Assembly (NCBI RefSeq): GCF_000340905.1
Contig: NC_020284.1
Span: forward strand, 682,001 to 746,000
Length of the DNA stretch: 64,000 bases
Direction: 5' to 3'
From: Candidatus Kinetoplastibacterium galatii TCC219
GTDB lineage: Bacteria; Pseudomonadota; Gammaproteobacteria; Burkholderiales; Burkholderiaceae_B
This document shows, piece by piece, positions 1-9,480 of the stretch; within the stretch, counting starts at the first letter, position 1, and every line of letters begins with the position of its first letter. Position numbers and translations under genes: made by a program. The notes beneath the pieces were generated by a model. It did not search any database. It was given only the letters and a program-made list of their open reading frames with translations, and had not been told where the DNA came from.

Positions 1-62
1 TATGTATTATATTTTTATTTAATAAAAACAAGTGTTCAATTTTAACAATTTAATTTATTTAT

Positions 63-1478
63 ATGAACTCATACAATAATAATACCGTGCGTGTTCGTTT
101 TGCTCCTTCTCCAACTGGGTTTCTTCATTTAGGAGGGGCTCGTACTGCTTTGTTTTCTTGGGCTTTTGCTAAACATAACAACGGCATATTTTTACTACGC
201 ATAGAAGATACAGACATAAAGAGATCAACTAAAGAAGCCATAAAATCAATAATAGATGGCATGTCTTGGTTGGGAATAGACTCAGATGAAGAAGTGATTT
301 ATCAAACCCAAAGAATGGAACGTTATCAAGAATTGCTAAAAAAAATGCTAACCGATGGCAATGCTTATTACTGCTATAGCTCTGCAGAAGAAATCGACAC
401 AATGAGAGAAATGGCAAGAAAAAACGGAACTAAACCAAAATATGATGGGACATGGAGACCAGAACCCAACAAAATATTGCCTAAAATACCAACAGATCGT
501 AATCCAACAATACGCTTTAAAAATCCTTCAACTGGCATAGTTTCATGGAATGATCTAGTAAAGGGCAGGATCAGTTTCAAGAATGAAGAACTTGATGATT
601 TAGTAATAGCTCGTTCTGACGGCACACCTACATATAACTTTTGTGTTGCTATAGATGACCTGGATATGGAAATATCTCACGTATTACGTGGCGATGATCA
701 TGTTAATAATACACCAAGACAAATTAATATATTAAAGGCATTGAACTCAAAGATACCTGAGTATGGACACTTGCCTATGATATTAGGAACAGATGGCGAG
801 AAGTTATCAAAAAGACATGGTGCCATGAATATTATGGAATACAAGTCCAAAGGATACTTGCCTGAAGCAATGGTTAACTATTTAGCCCGACTTGGATGGA
901 GTCATAATAATGATGAAATATTTAGTAAAGAGCAACTAGTATCATGGTTTGATATTAAACACCTGTCCAAATCTCCGTCACAATGGGATCCTAAAAAACT
1001 TGATTGGATTAATTCTTATTATATAAAGAATAAAGATAACGACTCTCTAGCAGGTATGATAATGCCATTTATAGCAGATAGTAATTATGAAACAAATAAA
1101 AACGATCTGAATGCCATAATAGATCTTTTTAAAGAAAGATCTACGAATCTAAATCAACTTGCTGAAAATGCAATGATTTTTTATAGAAAAGATGTAGATA
1201 TAACAGATGATTTAAAAAATAAATATATTGATGAACAAACAATTCATCTTATAGGTAAATTTATTTTCATGGCGGATAAAATAGAATGGAAAATAGAAAA
1301 TATAGATAAAATCATTAAAACTATAATCGCTGAAAATAAAATAACCATGAAGCAAATAGCATTACCACTGAGAATATATTTAACAGGAGAAGTAAATACT
1401 CCATCAATCAATAAATTGCTATTTTTGCTAGGTAAGCACAAAGTAATTAGTCGTTTAAGTAAAGCATTTGTTAATTAA
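63..1478 (+). CDS. gltX: Glutamyl-tRNA synthetase
   Basis: Class I aminoacyl-tRNA synthetase that charges tRNA-Glu with glutamate in the cytoplasm. The 471-residue length is normal for the family. The HIGH-type signature PSPTGFLHLGG lies at residues 15-25 and the KLSKR motif at about residue 247. A GatCAB amidotransferase is encoded near 57.4-60.7 kb, so mischarged Glu-tRNA(Gln) could be corrected if this enzyme is non-discriminating; that is inference. The ATG at 63 gives the usual short N-terminal lead before the first strand. The upstream 62 bases are AT-rich with no clear ribosome binding site. The gene stands alone, followed by a 305-base gap. Confidence 0.97.
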   Translation: MNSYNNNTVRVRFAPSPTGFLHLGGARTALFSWAFAKHNNGIFLLRIEDTDIKRSTKEAIKSIIDGMSWLGIDSDEEVIYQTQRMERYQELLKKMLTDGNAYYCYSSAEEIDTMREMARKNGTKPKYDGTWRPEPNKILPKIPTDRNPTIRFKNPSTGIVSWNDLVKGRISFKNEELDDLVIARSDGTPTYNFCVAIDDLDMEISHVLRGDDHVNNTPRQINILKALNSKIPEYGHLPMILGTDGEKLSKRHGAMNIMEYKSKGYLPEAMVNYLARLGWSHNNDEIFSKEQLVSWFDIKHLSKSPSQWDPKKLDWINSYYIKNKDNDSLAGMIMPFIADSNYETNKNDLNAIIDLFKERSTNLNQLAENAMIFYRKDVDITDDLKNKYIDEQTIHLIGKFIFMADKIEWKIENIDKIIKTIIAENKITMKQIALPLRIYLTGEVNTPSINKLLFLLGKHKVISRLSKAFVN

Positions 1479-1783
1479 ATCTAGAATAATTTATGCAAAA
1501 TATAGCGACTTATAGAGACAGTAATTCATTATGATGCACAATATTTTGTTGTAGTCAAATGTCTTTTTAATAAACAGATTGAGACAATTTTATAAATAAA
1601 TTTTTCTCTTGTAAGTTAGACAATCAATAACTAGAATTGTCCTATTGCCTCTATAATTTGATCCTCTAGGTCTGTTTGAAATTCTATCTCTTCTTAGTTT
1701 CTAATAACAATAGATATAATATTCTTAGCAAATCCAGTGTGATTAAAGCACCTTAAAATTAAGCCTTGATTTAGGATTTACTC
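1479..1783. other. 305-base gap before nrdA
   Basis: No open frame or RNA gene is apparent. A partly palindromic ACAATATTTTGTTGT stretch at 1538-1552 loosely recalls an NrdR-type box, but it is only one copy and in AT-rich DNA, so I do not call it. An inverted pair GACAATT (1583-1589) and AATTGTC (1635-1641) is also present with a long spacer. The promoter of nrdAB should lie here. Confidence 0.4.
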
Positions 1784-4648
1784 ATGCAAAAAACAGTAAT
1801 TTCTATAACTGATGACTCATCAGCTGTAAGCAAAAAACAACAAAATAATATTGATAAATTGTCAGATTATAAAGTAATTCGACGTAATGGATCTGTAGTT
1901 GACTTTATTCCGAGCAAGATTAATGTTGCAATAACTAAAGCATTCATAGCTGTCCGTAATGAACAGGGCATAATTTCTTCTAGTACTAGAGAATTGATCG
2001 AGAAACTTACAGATCAGGTTATATATGCTTTGGTACGCAACAAACCAGATGGCGGATCATTCCATATAGAAGATATCCAAGATCATGTTGAGTTATCTTT
2101 GATGAGATCCGGTCTTCAAGATGTTGCGAGAGCTTATGTTCTGTATAGGGAGAAGAGGAATAGAGAGAGAGTTTTATCAAAAACCATAATAGATAAAAAA
2201 AATGAAAATGAAGATGAAAGCTCTATAAGGGTAAAAGAGAATAATCAACTAACTACAATTAAGATTTCATCACTAAAATCAATTATAAAATCGTCAATTT
2301 CTGGACTAGAAAATACAATAAGTGAAGAAGATATAAATACAATTATCAAAGAAACTCTTAAAAATTTATATGACGGCATACCTGTTAAAGAAGTGTTTAA
2401 ATCCATAATTCTAACGACAAGAGCAAAGATAGAGAAAGAACCATCATATAACTACGTAACTGCTAGAATACTACTGCATACAATAAGAAGAGAAGTTTTA
2501 GGAAGAGAAACCTCTCATGAGGAAATGTATAAGAATTATTCCGAATATTTTACTAAGTTTATTAAACTTGGAGTAAAAGGTGGGATTTTATCATCAGACC
2601 TTGAAAACTATGATTTAGATTTACTAGGAAACGCAATTGATGCTAGCAGAGATCTAAATTTTAAATATCTTGGACTTCAAACTCTGTATGATCGATATTT
2701 TTTACATTTAGATGGGAAACGTATAGAGCTTCCACAGATATTTTTCATGAGAGTTGCTATGGGAATAGCAATTAGGGAACAAGATAAAAACCAAAAGGCA
2801 ATAGAATTCTATAATGTTCTATCTTCTTTCGATTTTATGAGTTCTACTCCTACTTTGTTTAATTCAGGGACAAAACATGCTCAGATGTCATCTTGTTATC
2901 TGACAACAGTTCCAGATAATCTGGAAGGCATATATGAGTCTATAAAAGAGAATGCCTTATTGGCTAAATATGCTGGTGGTCTTGGTAATGACTGGACGCC
3001 AGTACGAGCATTAAGAAGTCATATAAAAGGAACTAATGGTGAAAGTCAAGGGGTAGTTCCATTTCTAAAAGTTGTTAATGATACAGCTGTTGCTGTTAAT
3101 CAGGGTGGTAAGCGCAAAGGAGCAGTGTGCACTTATCTTGAAACATGGCACTTGGACATAGAAGAATTTTTAGAGCTTAGAAAAAATACTGGCGATGAAA
3201 GAAGACGTACTCATGATATGAATACATCTAATTGGATACCAGATCTCTTCATGAAAAGAGTAATGGAAAATAAGGATTGGACCTTATTTTCCCCATCTGA
3301 CTGCCCAGATCTGCATGAAAAGTATGGAAAAGACTTCGAGCAGGCTTATAACAAATATGAGACAAAAACTATAAATGGTGAGATAAAGCTATTCAAGAAA
3401 ATCCCTGCTGTATCTCTATGGAGAAAAATGTTATCCATGTTATTTGAAACAGGCCATCCATGGATAACCTTTAAGGATACATGCAATGTAAGATCTCCTC
3501 AGCAGCACATAGGTGTAATCCATAGCTCTAATTTGTGTACAGAAATAACATTAAATACAAACGAGACTGAGATAGCAGTATGTAATTTGGGTTCTATAAA
3601 TCTAAATAATCATATGAAGATATCAAACAGTAACTCATTTGAACTTGATCTAAAAAAATTACAGAAAACTACTACAATAGCAATGAGAATGTTAGATAAC
3701 ATTATCGATATAAATTACTATGCAGTATTAAAAGCTAAACAATCAAATGAAAAACATAGGCCTGTTGGGCTAGGAATTATGGGATTCCAGGATTGTTTAC
3801 ATATGATGCGCATATCATATGCTTCAAATGAGGCAATAGACTTTGCTGACAAATCTATGGAAGCAATATGCTACTATTCTTACCTAGCTTCTAGTAATTT
3901 AGCAAAAGAAAGAGGAAAGTATAGTTCATTTAAAGGTTCTCTATGGTCACATGGTATCCTTCCACAAGACACAATAAAAATGTTGGAAAAGGAAAGAGGA
4001 GGTTATATTGAAATGGACCAGTCAAGTCAACTGGACTGGGAGTACTTAAGAAACCACATATTAGAACACGGTATGCGCAACTCAAATTGCGTAGCAATAG
4101 CACCAACAGCAACAATATCAAACATAATTGGGGTATCTGCAAGTATAGAACCAACATTCCAGAATCTCTATGTTAAATCTAATCTATCAGGTGAATTCAC
4201 TATCATTAATGAATTCCTAGTTAATGACTTAAAGAAACTAAATATTTGGGATGAAGTAATGGTCTCTGATATAAAATACTTTGATGGTAGTTTATCTCGC
4301 ATTGATCGCATACCACAAAATATACGTGATTTATATAAAACAGCTTTCGAAATTCAACCAGAATGGCTAGTAGAATGTGCTTCGCGTCGACAAAAATGGA
4401 TAGATCAAGCACAGTCTCTAAATATATATATGGCTGGCGCATCTGGAAAAAAGTTAGATGAAACATACAAATTAGCTTGGACACGTGGATTGAAAACAAC
4501 ATATTATCTACGAGCTATGGGAGCAACCAGCACAGAGAAATCAACAGGACAAGGTGGAGAATTAAATTCAGTTATTATTAATGAAGATAGATCCAGGACA
4601 TGTCAAATAAACATCAGTTCTGATCAAGAATGTGAAGTCTGTCAATAA
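1784..4648 (+). CDS. nrdA: Ribonucleoside-diphosphate reductase class Ia, alpha subunit
   Basis: Large catalytic subunit that reduces ribonucleoside diphosphates to deoxyribonucleotides together with NrdB. An ATP-cone allosteric domain occupies roughly residues 28-130, starting KVIRRNGSVVDF. The first active-site cysteine is in SSCYLTT near residue 369. The NLCTEI motif near residue 582 carries the catalytic Asn, Cys and Glu. The C-terminus ends CEVCQ, the redox cysteine pair served by thioredoxin or glutaredoxin. The 954-residue length is long, as in betaproteobacterial homologues, with extra sequence between cone and barrel. AGGA about 8 bases upstream supports the start. It is followed after 30 bases by nrdB, giving an nrdAB operon. 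Confidence 0.96.
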   Translation: MQKTVISITDDSSAVSKKQQNNIDKLSDYKVIRRNGSVVDFIPSKINVAITKAFIAVRNEQGIISSSTRELIEKLTDQVIYALVRNKPDGGSFHIEDIQDHVELSLMRSGLQDVARAYVLYREKRNRERVLSKTIIDKKNENEDESSIRVKENNQLTTIKISSLKSIIKSSISGLENTISEEDINTIIKETLKNLYDGIPVKEVFKSIILTTRAKIEKEPSYNYVTARILLHTIRREVLGRETSHEEMYKNYSEYFTKFIKLGVKGGILSSDLENYDLDLLGNAIDASRDLNFKYLGLQTLYDRYFLHLDGKRIELPQIFFMRVAMGIAIREQDKNQKAIEFYNVLSSFDFMSSTPTLFNSGTKHAQMSSCYLTTVPDNLEGIYESIKENALLAKYAGGLGNDWTPVRALRSHIKGTNGESQGVVPFLKVVNDTAVAVNQGGKRKGAVCTYLETWHLDIEEFLELRKNTGDERRRTHDMNTSNWIPDLFMKRVMENKDWTLFSPSDCPDLHEKYGKDFEQAYNKYETKTINGEIKLFKKIPAVSLWRKMLSMLFETGHPWITFKDTCNVRSPQQHIGVIHSSNLCTEITLNTNETEIAVCNLGSINLNNHMKISNSNSFELDLKKLQKTTTIAMRMLDNIIDINYYAVLKAKQSNEKHRPVGLGIMGFQDCLHMMRISYASNEAIDFADKSMEAICYYSYLASSNLAKERGKYSSFKGSLWSHGILPQDTIKMLEKERGGYIEMDQSSQLDWEYLRNHILEHGMRNSNCVAIAPTATISNIIGVSASIEPTFQNLYVKSNLSGEFTIINEFLVNDLKKLNIWDEVMVSDIKYFDGSLSRIDRIPQNIRDLYKTAFEIQPEWLVECASRRQKWIDQAQSLNIYMAGASGKKLDETYKLAWTRGLKTTYYLRAMGATSTEKSTGQGGELNSVIINEDRSRTCQINISSDQECEVCQ

Positions 4649-4678
4649 AATTTATTGTTATATAACGGAATATATATT

Positions 4679-5722
4679 ATGACAAACAATCTAAATCCAG
4701 CAGCCAAGAGAGTAATTGCCTCTGAAAAAAGAATAATAAATGGCAAGACTGATGTGAATCAATTAGTTCCATTTAAATACAAATGGGCCTGGGAAAAATA
4801 TTTGAGTTCATGCGCTAATCATTGGATGCCTCAAGAAGTTAATATGTCCCGTGATATCGCATTATGGAAGAATCCAAATGGGTTAACAGATGACGAGAGA
4901 CTAATCGTAAAAAGAAACTTGGGCTTTTTTGTTACTGCTGACTCTTTAGCTGCTAATAACATAGTGCTTGGAACCTATAGACACATAACTGCTCCTGAAT
5001 GTCGTCAATTCTTATTAAGACAGGCTTTCGAAGAAGCAATTCATACTCATGCTTATCAATACATAGTTGAAAGCTTAGATCTTGATGAATCTGAAATATT
5101 TAATGCTTATAATGAGATTGAATCTATAAGAGCAAAAGATGAATTTTTAATTCCTTTTATAGATGCCATATCAGATAAAAAATTTCAAACAGGAACGTTA
5201 GAAACAGATCAGACTTTATTAAAATCTATAATAGTATTTGCTTGCCTAATGGAAGGATTATTCTTTTATGTCGGTTTTGTGCAAATTCTGTCTTTAGGAA
5301 GGCAAAATAAAATGACAGGAGCTGCTGAACAATATATGTATATCTTACGGGATGAATCTATGCACTGCAACTTCGGTATAGATCTAATTAATACAATAAA
5401 AATGGAAAACCCTCAACTCTGGACACAGGAATTTCGAGAAGAAATAGTTTCGCTATTCTACAAAGCTGTCGATCTAGAATATGCTTATGCAGAAGACACA
5501 ATGCCTAGAGGGGTATTAGGTCTTAATGCCGCTATGTTTAAATCTTATCTAAGATTCATTGCTAATAGAAGAGCTCAGCAGATAGGATTAGACATGCTAT
5601 TTGAGCAAGAAATTAACCCTTTCCCTTGGATGTCAGAAATGGTGGATCTAAAAAAAGAACGTAATTTCTTCGAGACTCGTGTAATAGAATACCAAACTGG
5701 TGGCACCTTGACCTGGGAGTAA
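4679..5722 (+). CDS. nrdB: Ribonucleoside-diphosphate reductase class Ia, beta subunit
   Basis: Small subunit that carries the diferric centre and tyrosyl radical needed by NrdA. Iron-ligand motifs are visible as [12 protein letters not shown] (Glu, His and probable radical Tyr), EGLFFYVGF and [11 protein letters not shown] start it at the ATG at 4679 ([11 protein letters not shown], 347 residues) rather than the in-frame TTG at 4655, because CGGA lies about 9 bases ahead of the ATG. It directly follows nrdA and the pair is presumably co-transcribed. It meets prmA tail-to-tail about 90 bases downstream. Confidence 0.96.
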   Translation: MTNNLNPAAKRVIASEKRIINGKTDVNQLVPFKYKWAWEKYLSSCANHWMPQEVNMSRDIALWKNPNGLTDDERLIVKRNLGFFVTADSLAANNIVLGTYRHITAPECRQFLLRQAFEEAIHTHAYQYIVESLDLDESEIFNAYNEIESIRAKDEFLIPFIDAISDKKFQTGTLETDQTLLKSIIVFACLMEGLFFYVGFVQILSLGRQNKMTGAAEQYMYILRDESMHCNFGIDLINTIKMENPQLWTQEFREEIVSLFYKAVDLEYAYAEDTMPRGVLGLNAAMFKSYLRFIANRRAQQIGLDMLFEQEINPFPWMSEMVDLKKERNFFETRVIEYQTGGTLTWE

Positions 5723-5796
5723 TGAACTAGATTAATAGACATAGGCGATTCAATAGTGAAGATTAGAGATATTTTTAAAACATGCATCATTTTAAT

Positions 5797-5816
5797 ATGA
5801 GGCCTCTAATCCTCAT
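5797..5816. terminator. Possible bidirectional terminator between nrdB and prmA
   Basis: Perfect 6-base inverted repeat ATGAGG/CCTCAT with an 8-base loop, placed where convergent nrdB and prmA end and overlapping the prmA stop codon. There is no strong T tract on either side, so termination activity is uncertain. Confidence 0.3.
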
Positions 5817-6754
5817 TCCATAAAATTCTTTCCATATAAACATACCCAACCATCCAATTCTTTCCATACTTGAAGAGTAATATTTGGTGAATAGGCTAAT
5901 ATAACTTCTTCTACCTGATTAGAAAGAATACCAGATAAAACTAAATAACCATTGCGTTGAACCATTGAAGATAAACTACTAGATATTAATTGTAGCGGCT
6001 TAGAAAGAATATTAGCTATAACAATTCCATACGTGTTTAAAGGCATATTTTCTGGACTACAAACCGTTAAATCAACATTATTTATAATAGCATTATGTTT
6101 TGTGCACGAGATAGCCTGATCATCTATGTCTACTGCCACTACTCTTCCAGCTCCTAACTTTAAAGATGTAATAGCTAAAATCCCAGAGCCACAACCATAA
6201 TCCAGTAGAGAATCACCTTCTCTAAGATTATCATCTAGCCATGATATACAAAGACTAGTAGTTGGGTGATTGCCAGTTCCAAATGCCAAACCTGGGTTTA
6301 TTTCTATATAATGAATATTATTTGATGGATTATTAGTGCTGCTTGTGTTGGATATATCATTTTGATAAGTACTAGAAATTATACAAATGCGTTTTGTTAT
6401 AAAAATAGGAGAAAACTTGGACTGCACTAATGAAACCCAGTCTAATTCTTCTACATCAACAACCGAAACACAATCTATGTCTTTATCACTCATCCCTAAA
6501 TAATTAAGAACAGAATCTAAAATTCCTATAAATTTTTCTTCTTTTTTTATTAAAACATTTACCTTATTTCTGTTCCAGTGAAAATGATCTGTTGAAAAAC
6601 CAGGCTCTAAGAAAATAGGGGATTCCGACAAACTATTTGCGTCTGCATCTTCAATAGAAACCGATAATGCACCAAAATTCATGAATGCATCAGATAAAGA
6701 ATCTACGTAAACAGCTTTACAATAAAAGGATAATTCCAGCAAAGAATACTCCAA
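5813..6754 (-). CDS. prmA: Ribosomal protein L11 methyltransferase
   Basis: SAM-dependent trimethylation of ribosomal protein L11. The Rossmann motif DYGCGSGILAI (motif I), the following acidic VAVDID strand and the VIANIL motif are as in PrmA. The preceding GTGNHPTT segment is also characteristic. At 313 residues it is of normal length, with a variable N-terminal L11-recognition domain. It is last in the aroQ-accB-accC-prmA operon, an order conserved in betaproteobacteria, and starts 37 bases after accC. Confidence 0.93.
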   Translation of the reverse strand: MEYSLLELSFYCKAVYVDSLSDAFMNFGALSVSIEDADANSLSESPIFLEPGFSTDHFHWNRNKVNVLIKKEEKFIGILDSVLNYLGMSDKDIDCVSVVDVEELDWVSLVQSKFSPIFITKRICIISSTYQNDISNTSSTNNPSNNIHYIEINPGLAFGTGNHPTTSLCISWLDDNLREGDSLLDYGCGSGILAITSLKLGAGRVVAVDIDDQAISCTKHNAIINNVDLTVCSPENMPLNTYGIVIANILSKPLQLISSSLSSMVQRNGYLVLSGILSNQVEEVILAYSPNITLQVWKELDGWVCLYGKNFME

Positions 6755-6791
6755 GAAATATTTATAATTTATTATGAACTAACAATGGTTA

Positions 6792-8138
6792 TTATATTCT
6801 CTGAGATAGCTTTTGCTCTAAATAATGAATACTAGTGCCGCCCTCAATAAATCTAGAATCTTGTAATAATTCTCTATGCAAAGAAATATTTGTATCAATT
6901 CCTTCTACCACCATTTCTGACAAAGCTACCTTCATCTTGGATAGCGCTTGATCTCTATTATCACCATATGTAATTAACTTTGCTATCATAGAATCATAGT
7001 ATGGAGAAACAACATAACCGTCAAAAACATGTGAATCTACTCTAACGCCAGGACCTCCAGCAGTATGCCAATTTGTTATTTTACCTGGACTAGGTAAAAA
7101 ATTAGATGGATTTTCTGCATTGATTCTACACTCAATAGCATGTCCTCTGATTTTTATATCTTTTTGCCTTAATGTAAGTTTTTCTCCAGCAGCTATTTTT
7201 ATCTGCTCCTGTACCAAGTCAATGCCAGTTACAAGCTCTGTAACTGTGTGCTCTACTTGAATCCTAGTATTCATTTCAATAAAATAAAACTCTCCATCTT
7301 CAAACAAGAACTCAAAGGTCCCTGCTCCTCTATATCCAATTTTTCTACAAGCATCAACGCATCTATCACCTATACGTTCAATCAGTCTTCTCTGAATACC
7401 AGTAGCTGGCGCTTCTTCAATTATCTTTTGATGACGTCGCTGAATAGAGCAATCTCTATCTCCTAACCATAATGCATGGCGAATACCATCAGATAGAACT
7501 TGGATCTCAATATGTCTAGGATTTTCTAAAAACTTTTCTATATAAACACTAGAATTATTAAAAGCTACCTCTGCCTCTGAGCGAGTCATAACTACTGCAT
7601 TCAATAACGCGGCTTCAGTATAAACAACCCTCATCCCTCTGCCACCACCTCCACCAGCTGATTTTATAATTACTGGATATCCTATTTTCTTAGCTATATC
7701 TAATATGGACTGCGGATCATCTGATAAGACGCCATCAGATCCTGGAACTACCGGGACGCCTGAAGACATCATTATTCTTTTGGCACAAACCTTATCGCCC
7801 ATCTTACGTATAGTTTCAGGTTTAGGTCCTATAAATATAAATCCACTTCTTTCCACCCTCTCTGCGAAATCAGCATTCTCTGACAAAAAACCATATCCAG
7901 GATGAATTGCCTCTGCATCTGTAACTTCAGCAGCGGAAATAATAGCAGGCATGTTCAAGTAACTATCTTTTGATGCAGCAGGACCAATACACACAGATTC
8001 ATCTGCCAAGCGCACATACTTTGCATCTTTATCTACATCAGAATGAACCACTACGGTTTTTATGCCCATCTCGCGACAAGCTCTTTGTATTCTCAATGCA
8101 ATTTCGCCACGGTTTGCTATCAGTATTTTTTCAAACAT
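6792..8138 (-). CDS. accC: Acetyl-CoA carboxylase, biotin carboxylase subunit
   Basis: ATP-dependent carboxylation of the biotin carried by AccB, the first half of the malonyl-CoA reaction of fatty-acid synthesis. It has the ATP-grasp glycine-rich loop [11 protein letters not shown] near residue 159 and the active-site segment [14 protein letters not shown] near residue 288. Its 448-residue length is typical. The gene lies 9 bases downstream of accB. AccB needs biotin, so the cell must make or import the vitamin; only a BioC-like gene at 26.3 kb hints at synthesis within this window. Confidence 0.97.
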   Translation of the reverse strand: MFEKILIANRGEIALRIQRACREMGIKTVVVHSDVDKDAKYVRLADESVCIGPAASKDSYLNMPAIISAAEVTDAEAIHPGYGFLSENADFAERVERSGFIFIGPKPETIRKMGDKVCAKRIMMSSGVPVVPGSDGVLSDDPQSILDIAKKIGYPVIIKSAGGGGGRGMRVVYTEAALLNAVVMTRSEAEVAFNNSSVYIEKFLENPRHIEIQVLSDGIRHALWLGDRDCSIQRRHQKIIEEAPATGIQRRLIERIGDRCVDACRKIGYRGAGTFEFLFEDGEFYFIEMNTRIQVEHTVTELVTGIDLVQEQIKIAAGEKLTLRQKDIKIRGHAIECRINAENPSNFLPSPGKITNWHTAGGPGVRVDSHVFDGYVVSPYYDSMIAKLITYGDNRDQALSKMKVALSEMVVEGIDTNISLHRELLQDSRFIEGGTSIHYLEQKLSQRI

Positions 8139-8147
8139 TTTGCTTCT

Positions 8148-8570
8148 TTAATCAATAATAAATAGGTGTTGGCCATATTCGACAGGTTCACCATTATCTA
8201 CCAATATTGCTTTTATCACTCCTGATTTATCGGCCTCTACCTCATTTAATAATTTCATAGCTTCGATAATGCAAAGCTGATCACCCTCTTTAACAACTTG
8301 CCCTATGTCTACGAAAGGCGGATTCCCAGGACTTGATGAGCGATAGAAGGTCCCAACCATTGGGGCTCTAACAATGTGAGAATTATCTATAACAACATTA
8401 TCTACTTTTTTTTCTGTAGAGCCGACCAAATCTGTAACTGGGCTAGTATGATTATTAGAACTGGAAGACTTAACTATACGAACCCTCCCATCCCCTTCTG
8501 TTATTTCAAATTCTGTAATATCTGATTCAGCAACCAAATCTATTAATTTTTTTATTTTTTCAAAATCCAT
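8148..8570 (-). CDS. accB: Acetyl-CoA carboxylase, biotin carboxyl carrier protein
   Basis: Carrier of the covalently attached biotin in acetyl-CoA carboxylase. The C-terminal biotinyl domain contains [10 protein letters not shown], with the modified lysine at about residue 106, and the second half-motif around [10 protein letters not shown]. The N-terminal 30 residues form the usual accC-contact helix, followed by a polar linker of about 30 residues. Its 140 residues are slightly fewer than in free-living relatives. It lies between aroQ (78-base gap) and accC (9-base gap). Confidence 0.96.
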   Translation of the reverse strand: MDFEKIKKLIDLVAESDITEFEITEGDGRVRIVKSSSSNNHTSPVTDLVGSTEKKVDNVVIDNSHIVRAPMVGTFYRSSSPGNPPFVDIGQVVKEGDQLCIIEAMKLLNEVEADKSGVIKAILVDNGEPVEYGQHLFIID

Positions 8571-8648
8571 GTTTTTCCCAACAGTAGAACCAATAGGTGT
8601 CGGTAATAAATATATGTCTTTAACTACTCTAGTAATTTTAAGATAATA

Positions 8649-9083
8649 TTAGTAATTTATAGCATATCTTAATGCTGATTCATATCCACTAATCCCTAGA
8701 CCAGAGATAACACCTATTGCAATATCAGACAAATAAGACAAGCTCCTAAAAGATTCTCTTTTATAAACATTAGATATATGTACTTCTATAAAAGGGATAG
8801 AAACTGCAGATATCGCGTCGCGCAATGCTATACTGGTATGGGTATATGCACCGGCATTTATAATAAGAAAATCATTTCTTTTTAAATGAGAATCATGAAT
8901 TATATCAATAAGATGGCCTTCATGATTACTCTGCACTATTGAAATATCAACCATAGCTTCAGAAGCTATTTTTCTAAGGCTGCTATCAATCGTAGATAAT
9001 GATATATTCCCATATATAGTTGGTTCTCTAACTCCAAGTAAATTTAAATTTGGTCCATGTAATACTAATATGTTTTTTGCCAT
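8649..9083 (-). CDS. aroQ: 3-dehydroquinate dehydratase, type II
   Basis: Third step of the shikimate pathway: dehydration of 3-dehydroquinate. The type II signature [17 protein letters not shown] places the catalytic Tyr at residue 24; NAGAYTHTS and EVHISN supply the substrate-binding Asn and catalytic His. At 144 residues the length is exact for the family. It is the first gene of the minus-strand operon ending in prmA. The next shikimate enzyme, AroE, is encoded in this window at 11.4 kb. Confidence 0.96.
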   Translation of the reverse strand: MAKNILVLHGPNLNLLGVREPTIYGNISLSTIDSSLRKIASEAMVDISIVQSNHEGHLIDIIHDSHLKRNDFLIINAGAYTHTSIALRDAISAVSIPFIEVHISNVYKRESFRSLSYLSDIAIGVISGLGISGYESALRYAINY

Positions 9084-9480
9084 TGAGACGCTACCATTGT
9101 ATATAACAAATTATATTTAACAAATTATTTCGATCTAGCTGGAAGCACTGCAGATTGTTTCAAATAACAATATCCTGTATTTTAATAACTAGAAAAACTC
9201 CAACGGAATTATAACCTATAATTATAGTCTGTGTATTATTCTAAAAGAAATCTAACAATATATTTCATAAAATATGTAAAGTATAAATTACAATAAATCA
9301 AAAACTTAAAGAAAACACATCATGTATCGTAATATGCAAAACTGTTATTCTAAAAAATGTTGACAAATATCATGCCGTAATATTTCATAAAAGATATAAA
9401 TTTATAGAGTACCGGCCTTATGAAAATATAACCTCAATATATAAATATAATAATTTACCCATTAAAATACAGAATAAATC
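9084..9480. other. 397-base divergent intergenic region
   Basis: Lies between the start of aroQ (minus) and the start of the RNase II-family gene (plus), so it should hold both promoters. It is strongly AT-rich. A TTGACA hexamer is at 9360-9365, but no good -10 element sits 16-18 bases downstream, so I do not call a defined promoter. No open frame or RNA gene seen. Confidence 0.5.

Noticed and set aside
374-625. 83-codon minus-strand frame inside gltX
   Set aside because: Antisense to conserved GltX sequence; no independent evidence.
1538-1552. NrdR-box-like palindrome upstream of nrdA
   Set aside because: Single imperfect copy in AT-rich DNA, whereas NrdR sites normally come as a spaced pair; not called.
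9360-9388. TTGACA hexamer as promoter of the RNase II-family gene
   Set aside because: No acceptable -10 at 16-18 bases; TAATAT is only 12 bases away.
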